Assembly: GCA_029948255.1 (NCBI GenBank)
Contig: JALIZF010001699.1
Location: 248,001 to 312,000, forward strand
DNA length: 64,000 nucleotides
Reading direction: 5' to 3'
Source of the DNA: Telmatactis stephensoni
Lineage: Eukaryota; Cnidaria; Anthozoa; Actiniaria; Isophelliidae
A program made the position numbers and the translations under genes. This document shows, one piece after another, positions 20,901 to 34,400 of the stretch; the first letter of the stretch is position 1, and each line of letters starts with the position of its first letter. The notes under the pieces were generated by a model, which was not told the origin of the DNA, did no database searches, and was given only the letters and a program-made list of their open reading frames with translations.

Positions 20901-22056
20901 AGGTAATCATGATCAAGAGTAGGGCGAAAAAGTAGAGAGTGCAATTGTCAACATGAAATAGGTAGACGAATTTCAAACTTAATCTCCGACAAAGAGCTAA
21001 GGCTCGAAACGTCAGTAATGTAGGTATTCTTTTTTTCTTCTTCTTCTTCTTTTTCTTTTTTAACAGTGTTACAGATTTCCATTCATTCAGTATAGTATTT
21101 TTATTAAGTCATACCGACGCAGCCTAACCATAGTCCACGGGCACTTTTTCGTTCAATATACACCTATTTCAGAAAAGGTTGTCAGAGCTAAAGGCGATAG
21201 GCGATAGGAGATAGGTCATTCCACAATTCACGGTTGGGTTTTCTATTTGTTTTTATTAAGAAAGTCAACAATCAGACATTCATATCCAATGTTCGGAGCA
21301 AAACGAACAGAATAATGAAGCTATTTTTAAAACTTCTTGATTACTTTGGAATTTGAATGACCTATCTCCTATCGCCTATCGCCTTTAGCTCTGACAACCT
21401 TTTTTGAAATTTATAGGTGTATAATAAGTAGGGTTAAGAGCAAAAAGCGCAAGAGTGAAAATGTCATGTGTACACGCGTCATAATTAAGGTTGAGAACAA
21501 ACTAGGAACTATAAACGCAGCAAAAGTGCGGTTACTTACTCTCTTGGTTCCGTAACTTTAACTGGTTGTTTGGCTGGTCTAGAGGTACCCATATTGTACT
21601 TGATGCGGCCTGGTAAGTCTTGCTGTCTGGCTTTGTCAGCAATTCTTTGTGCTGTCCATTTTCTCCAGTGTATAGCACACCTGTAAACGTACTGATGAAT
21701 ATTATGGGCAAGTTGAACGTGGCGGGCTTGGGCGTAACGGTTTCTTATTGAAGAAAGTTCAAACGCAACCTAGAAATGCAGGGAAAAGTGGGTAGAATAT
21801 CAACCAGCTTATCCTCAAGTTACGAATCAAGGAATAAAGTACCTTGATCCACTGAGTCACACCAGTTTTGATCAACCTTGTTCTTCTTTGATCCAATGCT
21901 TGAGCAATTCGAATTTCTTTTTGCTTTTTAACGATTGCATATTGCAACCATGCATGGAATGCCTAGAAGAAAATAAAACAAAGAAAAAAATCAGGATACT
22001 GTTCTAATACTGTTCCACTCAGGGATGGTCAGTGCGTCCTCTGCTCCCCCCTCCCC

Positions 22057-22087
<31 letters not shown>

Positions 22088-22363
22088 CCCGTCCCCCATC
22101 AGTGCTCAATCCTCAATCCCTTCGAAACCATGTTCATGGAGGGTGTGGAGAGATGGGACCTATCCTGATCAATTACAACAATTTCTGTATTTTGAGGAAG
22201 GCTAAGGTTGTTGCAATTTGGTATGTAAGAATAGGCTAACCTTTCTCTGTATTGTTACACTCCAATGCCACAATGATAGTGAAGTCTTCTTTCTCGTTTG
22301 AATTGATGCTACATACTGTAAAGATACATTTAGATGCAATTGCCATCATCGTCATCATCGTCG

Positions 22364-22405
<42 letters not shown>

Positions 22406-25400
22406 CCACCACCAACATCATCATCAACACTACCAAGCTTGTAAGATTACGTTCAACGAATTATATCACAAGTAGCACTGGTATTTTTGTTCACAGAAAA
22501 TGAAAAAAATAAGAAGAAAAAGAGCTAACTTGATGTTTCCAGGTCCTGAAGGATGAAGCCATAATCCTACGGTTGTGTAACCATTGTGACTGCCGATGAA
22601 GCAACTTTGAAAACAAGGCAAGAAATAAGAACCACGTATAGCAAATATTTCGTGATGAAAAAGAAGGTTGTCTATTATTCCTCCCCCCCCTCCTGCTTAT
22701 CAGTATTTTGCTCTTCAACCTGACCAAGAGAAAAGTGTCACACAGGATATCGGGTGGTTTCAGCCAAACACCACTGCTTAAATGGTACAAGCTAAAAACC
22801 CTCACCTTGATTCTAAAGCTCAGCTGAATAAACTGCATCCATGCTGACAAAGTTTTATGGCACAATGTCGTCCTATAGTGGTGGTCTGACTTCTGATAAA
22901 GACTTCTCTTGTACAATGAAAGTTTGGTGATCTTGACCCAGGCATGGAAAGAACGCTGTAATTTTCCTATTGAACAAAATTATAGTTAGCATTGATTTGT
23001 AAAGGGTATAATTATCAACACTGATCATCCTCATCATTATCATCATCAGTGCTTTTCGCACCCATGAGTTTCTTGAATTCCTTTAAATTGTAAAGGTTAG
23101 GACGACCAAGGAAAGTGTCAATTGATGGATTGTTCATATGAAAGAGGTTCTATGAAGGGGAACTGTGTGAGCTTCACCTTAGCCTTAATTACAATCATAT
23201 CATTGTACTATACTACAAATCAAACATGCATCATATCTATCCATAAGGTTAAGGTTAAGTTCTGTCCTTTATGTCAGTAGCCATGCTTGTCCTGTGATGC
23301 TGACAGTGTGCACTCTGTCTCTCATTTAGCAGGGCCGTAGCCACCGGTACGGTTGGTCAGGTTTCAACCGGAACAACTTTTACCATTAGAACCATTGTCA
23401 TTGCAGTTTTGAAGCATGAATTCGTGTAGGAAAACGAAAAAACTGGACCAACTTTTAAAAACCGTACCAATGTTTAAATGATGGCTACGGCCCTGTTTAG
23501 TGTTTCACTTCACTATTGTATTCCAAGCTAAAGCATGTACTAGATCAAAGAGAAGTGGAAACAAGTGTGCATGGCTACTGAGACTTGAAATAGGGGGCCT
23601 CTTGCTTAGGGTGCACATTAGCGGCCCAATAAACCACATTGCTATGTACAATGAATATGCATGGAGCAAATATACCTTGATTGAGTATGATACGCTTCTC
23701 TCTGCAAGCAATGGCTTGCTCTTCTGCCTTTAATGCACGTTGACATGCGTATATGTGCCAAGATATCAAAACCTAAAAATAATAGAAAATTAAGATGATA
23801 AAAATGAAAATAATATAATAAACATTATATTGTGATTATATTGATAATGTTACAGTATGGTTACCTTCTTCATAATGGTATTCTTGTATGCAGCCTTTGA
23901 ACGCTGATGCAAAATACACTTCTTTTTATGCCAAACCACAAAATGGCACCATGCTGACCACGCCCATCTAAAGATGTAAATTAATTATAAATAAACTAAT
24001 CTCAAATTAGCTACAAATGAAAATTACACTCTACAGAAGTTTGGAGGATAGTGTACAGCTTGTGCCTGGACCTTCTCTCACTCCAGGCTGAGATTCAAAA
24101 TATAAAAATAAAAAAATGTAAAAATAAAAAATGTAAAAATAAAAAATGTAAATGCTTTGTTTATAGTGGAAGAGCGCTTAGCTATCCAGCTAGTTTCCAG
24201 GCACTGACACTTTCAGATTGACACTCTGACCACTCGATCATGCTGCCTCCTCATAAATAGATCCAGTTAGTGAGACAACTGTTACAGTACCTTAGTCTGT
24301 CTATTTGATAGCCACTGAACTTTTGATTGGCCATAATATTAGCTTTCTGAATGTAGTTATGATAGACCTGTTGAAAAGGAATGACAAATCAACATTACAG
24401 ACGAAGAAAGAAAGAACAAGACAGAAAGGAAGGATGAAAGAAATGGAAAAAAAGAGGATGATGGGCAAGAGGGAGAGAAGGAGGGAGGGGAGGGAGGGAG
24501 GGAGGGAGGGAGGGAGGGAGGGAGGGAGGAAGGAAGGAAGGAAGGAAGGAAGGGTGGGAAGGAGGAGGGGGAGAAATAAGGAAGGAGGGAAGAAAACTGA
24601 GCACAAACCTTCCAAGCATCAAGGACTTTTCTAAGGATTCCATGTTGATAGTGTATATCAGCTATGGCTTGCTTACGCCATTTGATGGACCTCTGGTCAA
24701 CATACTAGCAAGAATAATATAACAGTGTATTGATAATAGTGTTTATAGGTGACAACATTTTCTAAATCATTCACATTCCATAAATTTATGAAGGCCTACC
24801 TTACTCCAAGATGACCATATCTTTCTCAGAATAGACAAATAGTAATGTTGAACTGCAGTATGATGATAGTACCGACTACAAAATGCAAAACACTGTAAGT
24901 GACTTTGCCAAAAACCTTTGAATTTTCTACTGTACAATTTATCATGCATTTGTGGCACCATTTTCACAATAAAGAACAAATTGCAATTAGCCAAATGTGA
25001 AAACAAAATAAGTTATTATGTAGTGTCTAGTAATAGAAACCTGATTTTTGCTCTCCTGACAAAGTTCTTCCAGTCTGTGATTGCTTTAAGTAATAATTGC
25101 TGTTCATAATGATTGTCCGCTCTAGCCTAATGAAATACAAACAACAACTACATCACCCTTTTTGTTTATTATTTGTAATATGTTACTTGCCCCCACTGTA
25201 AATTATTCAGCTGTTTACTGCTACAATGGGTAATAATACATATCTTCATTCATTTATTCATTCATGTCTTATGTATCATGGATGTGAAATCAACAGGATA
25301 TCATAGTTGCAGCTCATTACTTACCTGAAGATCATGTTGCCTTACTTCCTGTCTTGCTCTGTGTATCCATACAGTCAGGTAATGCATTTTTAATGTGTGA

Positions 25401-28400
25401 TCATGATGGAGAATGGCCTGTAAAAATTGCATTTTGTTGGTCACAAAATATTCATTTAACTATCATGTCATGTGAATCCAATAAAGTACATAAAATCCAA
25501 GTACTATAACAAATAGAGCCGATTTCATATGACTGTGAAAATGGCACAGTCAAGACGGCATGGTTACGGCAAGAATTTCTAATGTTTTTATAGACATTAT
25601 GGCACTGTCACAGTTACGATATGCTATGGTAAGTTTCCCACTCACACAAAAATCACTCTAATATCATCTCACCATTCTGTTCATCATTTTGACATCAATG
25701 GCAAGTTGATACTGATGATGCCATTTGTAGAATACTTGAGTAAGTAAAACCTCCCTGAAAATAAACCCAAACAAATTCAAAATTAGACTCACAGAAGTAA
25801 ACAACTGCAGCATTACCATCACAACACCACTAGCCATCAATGTCATCATTGGTAAAAGTATGGAATAACAACACTTCACCAAAAGTGGACCAACAATATA
25901 TTCATCAACAATTGACCAACACTTCACCAACAGTTGACCAACACTTTACCAACAGTTGACCAACACTTCACCAACAGTTGACCAACACTTCACCAACAAG
26001 TGACCAACACTTCACTAACAGTTGACCAACACTTCACCAACAATTGACCAACACTTCACCCGTCCAACAATTGATCAACACTTCACCAACAATTGACCAA
26101 CACTTCACCCGTCCAACAATTGATCAACACTTCACCAACAATTGACCAACACTTCACCAACAGTTGACCAACACTTCACCAACACTTCACCAACAGTTGA
26201 CCAACACTACACCAACAGTTGACCAACACTTCACTAACAGTTGACCAACAGTTCATCAACAGTTGACCAGTACTTTGCCAACAGTTGACCAACATTTGAC
26301 AACTGATTAATTGCCAGTGGACCATTAGCAAATGGTTGTCAAATTACCAACAAACCACTTACAGAAAGCCAACTGTTGACTGACAGGTGGCAGACAGTTA
26401 GCCAACACAAGAGTTGTTATATAATACTTTTATTACCATAATCCTTAAGGCCCGCGCAAACGACTTCAACATTTGTTTCAAAATCACTTCCATTTTGTTG
26501 AAAATCAAAGTTGAAGTCGTTTGCCACCCCCTTTCAACAATGTTGAAGCATGTTGAAACGTGTTGAAACGATGTTGAGTTTAAACTTTGCTTCAACATTG
26601 CTTCAACATTTCTTTTGTTCTCTGAATGTTGAATCAAAGTTGAAGTCGTTTGCCACCCTCTTTGAACATTGTTGGGTTTGCGCTTGCGCTCTAATCCGTC
26701 TTGTAGTGTTTCAACACTGTTGAAAGGGGGTGGCAAACGACTTCAACTTTGCAATTCAACAAAATCGAACGGATGTTGAAACAAATGTTGAAATCGTTTG
26801 CCACCCCAGTGTTCAACATCGTTCAACATTGTTCAACAGCGTTCAACAAAATCGAAAGGATGTTGAAACAAATGTTGAAGTCGTTTGCCACCCCAGTGTT
26901 CAACATCGTTCAACATTGTTCAACAGCGTTCAACAAAATCGAAAGGATGTTGAAACAAATGTTGAAGTCGTTTACGCCGGCCTTTATCAAGTTTTATAAA
27001 ATAACTCTTATATAACGTGCGCTCTGATTGGCTGAAAACCTGTGTTTGATGAGAGTATCAAACACGCTCGCGTCAATTTGTTTTTTTCGCCGGTGTTTTC
27101 TTTTTCCTTTTTTCGTCTATTTGCGTGTTAGTTATTTTATAAAAGAAATAAAAAATGGCTCGTACTTCCACTACGCTCTCTCGTGTTCTCCCAACATCAC
27201 GCGTGTTTTGATCAGGCTATCAAACACGGGAAACCATTTTTTATTCCTTAAATCATACTTGCATCAAAGTACTTGCAAACCTACTTACAAACTAGCAAAT
27301 CTCAAAATATTGTTCACAAAATGATGTGATTTCTGATGCTGTACCTTCTAAAGAGGTCTGCTTCTAGTTGTTTCTCCTTCTTTTCATGCATAATTTCCAC
27401 AAACCTCTCCATTCTTCTGAAACACCTTTTAGAGAAAGAGAGAGATGCTTAACTACATGCAGTCCAATGAGTCTTAACTCTTTTTTTTCTCCATTTGCAT
27501 AAAACAGGAGTCAGATTGTTTTTGGACAGTCACATTGTTTTTGGAAAGTGATTATTAATCGAAATGCCCGTATTTTTTCAATTAATAATCGAGTTTAACG
27601 TGCCAAATTCATTCCGAGCTCGTAAGTCGATAGACTGCTCATTTCAAAAAGCAGTTGAGTGAATTTCGTATAGTAGTTGTCAGGACAGAGCCGAAAACTG
27701 ACAATTTAGTTTATGATTTTATAGAAGAGCGAGGAACAAGGTCTCTGCTTTTACGCGTACGAAAGCAGAATCTTCATAAAACTTTAATTCTTTGTTCTGT
27801 AAAATGTATTATGAAGACTTTTACTTTTTTGACGTTCTCAAAAATTTCTAATCACATTGTTTTCTGGTTGGCTGCTGTGGTTGTCTTCAGAAGTTTTTCT
27901 GGACTTGGAAAGCCAATTTGAAGTCAGCTCATTTTTTTGTTTACATATAATGACAGCCAATCATCAAGCGAGAAACGTTTTCTGTTTCTCCGCCCGCTTT
28001 TCTCCGCCCTCATTTGCATATTGATCAAGTACGATTCAAAAATGCATTTTTGTTTATCAGTGTCGGTAGTTTTACAACTCACAAATCAAAACTTATAAAT
28101 TACACAAGTTAAATTACACAAGTTTATAATAATCCGGAGTTTTTTTTTTCGTGTGAATTCACTTTCAAAAACAAACAAATATTTTTTTCCCTATTTTACG
28201 TTCTAGAAAATTTTCATTCACCTTGTCAGACTTCCAGGTTCTCTTGACTTGGAAAGCCAGTTTGAAGTCGACTCATTTTTTGACCAATCATGGTGTGTTT
28301 AAGTAGAGACAGCCAATCACCATGCGAGAATTACTTTCTGTTTCTCCGCCCTCTTTTCTCCACCCTAATTTGCATATTGATCACGTACGATTCAAAAATG

Positions 28401-31400
28401 CATGTTGGCGTTGGTAGCTTCACAAATCAAAAGTTATAAATTACACAAGTTTATAATTTTACGGAGTTTTGTTCGCGTGAATGTACAAAATCCTGAATTT
28501 TTAAATCAGAAGTTTAGAGACAAAAATGAAAATGTTTTGCTTTAGTTTAGAGAGTGCATATGCAAATGAGGGCGGAGAAAAGAAGGCGGAGAAACAGAAA
28601 GTAATTCTCGCATGGTGATTGGCTGTCTCTACTTAAACACACCATGATTGGTCAAAAAATGAGTTGACTTCAAACTGGCTTTCCAAGTCAAGAGAACCTG
28701 GAAGTCAAAGACAAAGTGAGTGAAAATTTTCTAGAACGTAAAAGAGGAAAAAATATATTTGTTTGTTTTTGAAAGTGAATTAACACGAAAAAAACCCCTC
28801 CGGATTATTATAAACTTGTGTAATTTAACTTGTGTAATTTATAAGTTTTGATATGTGAATTATAAAATAAACAAAAATGATTTTTGAAGCGTACTTGATC
28901 AATATGCAAATGAGGCGGAGAAAAGCGGGCGGAGAAACAGAAAACGTTTCTCGCTTGATGATTGGCTGTCATTATATGTAAACAAAAAAATGAGCTCACT
29001 TCAAATTGGCTTTCCAAGTCCAGAAAAACTTCTGAAGACAACCGCAGCAACCAACCAGAAAACAAAGTGATTAGAAATGTTTGAGAACGTCAAAAAAAGT
29101 AAAAATGTTCATAATACATTTTGCAAAACAAAGAATTAAAGTTTTATTATCCATTTTGATATCTCAACTTTTTTGCTCTACTTTTTTAACAAAAATGTGA
29201 AAACAGGTTCAGGGAAAAAAATCCCACAGCTTGACAGCAATCAAATGGCTTTTTTGATTCTTGTATATGATTGGCTGATAATAAAAGACACTGTTTTGTG
29301 ATTGGTTGAAAAAAAAGATGCGATTAATGAAGCAAAGGGATGCAATTTAGGAATTAATCGCACACTTTTTAACCAATCAGATTGCAGAAATCACCAGTGA
29401 TTTCAAAATGGATATAATTAATCCAACACTAATACTGGCATTTCGATTAATAATCACTTTCCAAAAACAATCTGACTGTCCAAAAACAACCAGACTCCTG
29501 TTATAATTAATGACTGTGTCAGACAAAAACTCGTAAGTCAATAGATCTACTTATTAGCAACACAATGTTCAGAACAATCACTAGTTTTCACCATTGATAT
29601 CAGAAAATGCTGTCCATTTGTGTGACCATCTGAACATAATTGTATATAGTGCAAACTGTTTTTAAGAGTAATTGATTAAAGATTAAAGATCAGTTGAGAC
29701 TTTTGACTGTGGTGATGTTGTACCTTGGCAAAAGGACATTGTTGTAGTGTTTATCAGCAATGCTGTACAACACTCTCCTATGCTTTCTCCATTTCCAGTA
29801 GAGTTGCCAGTTGTGCATGGACTGACTTAGCATTGTTAACCTCAAAAATTTAGAACAGTAATAGAATTAGAGAAATACATGTAATAATTTTCTACAATAC
29901 ATTAAACAGCTGACCAACAAGACAGTGTCTGAAAATCATGATACAAATGATACACAATACACAATTATAATGGAATTTATCCATTAAAAAAGTAGCCAGT
30001 GAAGGAGCAGATTTTGTATGAGTGTGAAACTGACCACGTGATGCTGTGTCCTTGTCAAGTGCCATGTCTATAAAAACATTCGAAATTCCTGCCGTAACTG
30101 TGCCATGACCGTGTGGTGCCATTTTCACAGTCATATGAAATCTACTCTAGCAGACAGCTGCACATCTGAGTACATTAATCCTACATGTACATTTGTCTCA
30201 CCTGTGATATGATCTTGCTCTTCTCGTCAATGGATAAATCTTAAGTTCTTCAGAGTGTTCACATTGTCTCAACCAAATAATCCATACTCTTTTCAGTTGC
30301 TAAAAATAAGCGTACATTTTGTCATCATTTGACTGAAAATGGCCAAAAAATATTCACATAATGATGTCACACAATTCAAGGACTTCCTTACCAGTTTATA
30401 CCAAAACTCTTCAGAAATCCTTTTCCTGGCATATTTCTGGTGTAGCATGGTCTTGTGATGACAAAGAGCATTAAGACATTTTCTCTATAAGAATAACATA
30501 ATGTAGGATAAGATTTCTGCTTGTTGCACATGTATGAAACAATGCGACCTTTTATTTCTGCTAGACTTCTTGAACAAGTCTCTCTCTCTGTATATTTAAC
30601 AAATTAAAGATAGTTTTCCATTGTCAGTACTCTTATTAATAATGGATGACGTCAAAAAATGTTCAAAACTAAAGTGGAACCACGAGCGCAGCGAGTGGTT
30701 TCACTGCTAAGTTTTGGACATTTTTTGACGTCATCCATGATTAATAAGAGTACTGACAATGGAAAACTATCTTCAATTTGTTTTTTACAACATTATCTTA
30801 GATCTTTTCCGTCCAAATCTGTTTGAAAAACTGTCCCAAACTTTTTTCTGTAAGGACGAGCGTGACATGTTAGCGTCAGCTATTGTCAGTACTCTTATTA
30901 ACAATGGCTCTCGGCCAATCAGATTGCAAGATTTTAGTCAAATGTTGTAAAAATATAAATTAAAGTAGTTAGTTTGTCCAATGAAATGTCAGTGTGACAG
31001 CTAATAAAACTGTGGCATGGTTGCCATAGTTACTATTAAGATGGACTAATTAAGGTCAGGTAGGCCAATCTGGAGTGACTACAAATATCATTTCAGTAAA
31101 AAAAATATATTATCCAAGCAAATGTATAGGCAAGTAACTTACTTTCAGGTTCAACAGATAATGGTCATTAGCTTTGACTTCATCTGCTTGTTTTCTATAT
31201 TGTAATGCTACATCTTGAAAGAATGTTAAGCAACATCCACTGTACAAAATGTTGAGCTAGCTACCTTAGCTACCCTACCCTAACAGGCCACCACATATCC
31301 ATGTGTCATACCATTTAAAATGTTGCAAAATAAATACTTGGAAAGTTTCCCGTCCAAATCAATTTGGATTTGCAGGTTCAATTTGCAAGCCATCTGGACT

Positions 31401-34400
31401 TGTAAGAAAGTGTAACTAAGATATATTTATAATAAATATTTTTCTATACAACAAACTCACAACTTAATAGTTGGCCAAAAAGATCAAGTGCTCATGATTT
31501 ATACTTTGTTTTAACATTGAAAATGACATAGGATACAAAATTTCCAATGAGTAAAAACCCTTCTTGCTCTGGCAATATTTCCTCTGTATGTAATGAGGTG
31601 ATCAAATTGGGCAATTTGTCTATTTCTTTGCCATCTCACTTTCCATGTATGCAATGCTCTCATTGTACATGTAGTATGATAATGCTGTTCAGCAACTCCT
31701 AAAAGAGTGACAATTGAAAATAAGTTGAAATTAAATGGCCTTTTGGCAGGTGTCGTGTGACATTTTAAATTCTAATCCAACAAAAACAAAAATATAATAT
31801 TTGAAAAGAACACACCAAAATAAGTAAAAGTTGAGATTTTGAAGAAGTTTCAATAAATGGCGCCAAAGTTATTGGTGGCCGAAGTTGGTTCTTTTTCTAT
31901 AGAAACGTTCGGTGGTTCCGACCGTTTCTACACAAACAAAGCAAACTTTGGCCACCCATAACTTTGGTGCTATTCGTCGAAACTACTTCAAAATCTCAAC
32001 TTTTACTAATTTTGGTGTGTTCTTTTTAAATATTATATTTTTGTTTTTGTTGGATTAAATTTAAAATATCACGCAAGACCTGCCAAAAGGCCATTGAGTC
32101 ACAAACATTTACCCAAGGATCTTCATTAATGCCAGCCAGGCAACAAGCAAATTAGTACAATCTTGGACAAAACCATTTAGTGCAGATTTTCTCAGCCTGC
32201 AACCAGCTTGTTCTGTTTTCAGTATTATGGTCACTCAAACCCCACACTCTCCCTCCCCATACAATCATACGTACAGCAACCTTTTGGGCTTAACAATGAA
32301 GTGGGGCGATGGGGCTACACATGTAGGTGACACACAGTTTCAGACATCTTGTAGTCTTTCTACATGTACTATGGGAAGGAAGTATGCCAGGAATACTTTG
32401 TCCAAGATTACAAGTGTACCTGGCAATTTTCAAATCATTTTAATTCACCATTTCAAAATCCACACACAATAGCATGTGTACACCACCTCTAAACCCTTAA
32501 CATGTTATACATTTGTGATCTTACTTGTTTTAATGGCTTTAAGTTTTTTAGAACTGTGATAAATCTTCCAGTGTTTCCAAACTCTATGTAGCAGACATCT
32601 GTCAGCCCTGCTTTTTGCAGCCATCATCTTACTCTTATCTACCCTATGCTCATTCCATACTAAAATCCAGCAAGCCCAACTCTACAAGAAATAATATAGA
32701 GTACGTCCTCTTAAAGTTTTGCATGGTAACTCTCAAAATAATGATTTGAATCTAAACTGAAGGACTGTCCATGAAAATGGCCCAAGTGACTTTTGATGTC
32801 CAGGCATTGATATTTTGGTATATGGTAGGAAGTCCACTCAGATGTCATTTTTGACCACTTGAAAAAGAATTATAGGAGTAAGGATGGCACAGTTGGTTAG
32901 TGCGCTGCAAGAGGTCCCTAGTTCGATCCCCAGATCTCACATCCTTGTTTCGACTTCTTTCCTTTCTATGTAGCTTCAAGTAGCTTTTTGGGGAAGCAAG
33001 GGTGGCCGAGCGGTGAGAGCGCCAGTCTGTCACCGCTGTGGTCCCTCGTTCAATCCCCGGACGGGGCATCACATGTGGCTTGAGTTTCTTGTTCGTTCTC
33101 TCCCTTGCTTCGAGGGTTTTTTCTCCGGGTTCTCCGGTTTTTCCTCCCTCAGTAAAAACGAACTAGTTTCGATCTAAGCTGTGCTCCGTGATCAGACATG
33201 AGTCGTATGGTGGCTGCTACGTGTATGTGTATGGAAATTTGTATGTAAATGTGTGATTGTTCAATTGTCTCATAATGAAAGCGCCCTTGTAAACCTTTGA
33301 CTCGATCATGTTGAGCTGCGCCCTTCGTAATTCAGCACTTGGCTGCGAGGAAGGGTGATGAGCTACACCAAATTTATTTTATTTATTATTATTTATTTAT
33401 TTAAATACCCTTAAAACAGAGCACTGATGGAAAGAGGGGAGTAAAATGAGCGCACGGTCGACCTCAAGTTTATCAATTGAATTACTGTCACAAGTTATCG
33501 ACGTTAAATATGGTTGCTTTACTTTACTTTACTTTAATTTGTGAAGTCACATATTAAGCCATTTTCATGGGGATCTCTTCAAGTAGATCATGGTTATCAA
33601 TCCAGGACTTACTTTGGCTAAAAGGTTTATAGCCCAATACTTTAAAGCTGTGTGTTCCATTTCAGTCTGTTCCCTCTTCCTTTCTATTTGGTTCATCCAC
33701 TGCAGCCATACCCTTCTATAACATAATCACATGCAGACAATAGAAGCTAATTCTTGTATGAGTAGGAAATAACAGTTTTTCAATACTGACAGAGCTGTCA
33801 TTAAGAGCCAGAAACCAGCCAGCTCTTTTATTGTGGAGTCAATTTGTAAATAAATGTATTTCACAGAAAGACTGACAGGGGCAGATCCAGGATTATATTC
33901 AGGAGGGGGTGCACCATCATATAAAGTGGAAACTGCCAAGTGGATATTTTGGAAAAAAATTGAGAAAAAAGGACTCAAAGTCATCAGGAGAGGGTGTGCG
34001 CACCCCCTGCACCCCTCCTCTAAATCTGCCCCCAACTGGTATTAAAAACTTTAACCACCACACTTACATTACATATCTTAATACTGGGTACCTGAGTTTT
34101 ACCTTTTCTGAGAAAGTCTTGCTATGTCATGTGCTTTTGCAAATTTCTCCTTTTTCTGTCTTCTATATTTGACATACTCCTTCCATGCTTTAATGCACTT
34201 CCCTTGAGTTATTTTTGTTGCTAAAAGAATAACATTTTGTTAATACGTGTAACTAAGAAAATAGATAGAAGGGATGAGTGCAAGAGTTAGAGAAGGATCA
34301 ATGGGTGGGTCTTTGTGGGAGAAAAGGTCAGTGAGTGAGAGACTGAACAAAAGAATGAATGAGCAAAAAAGGAACGAAGAAAAAGAATGAACAAAGGAAA

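Noticed and set aside
24301..24643. Pro/Ser-rich and Arg/Glu-rich ORFs on both strands
   Set aside because: Produced by the (ggga)n/(ggaa)n tract. The true exons here are SFI1 exons 20 and 21.
27655..29065. ORFs at 27655-27921 (+) and 28808-29065 (-) with similar mirrored protein
   Set aside because: Both come from the two arms of the 2-kb foldback and are not genes.
32845..33072. Minus-strand ORF containing SGDRTRDLL
   Set aside because: A typical artefact of translating tRNA-derived SINE heads.
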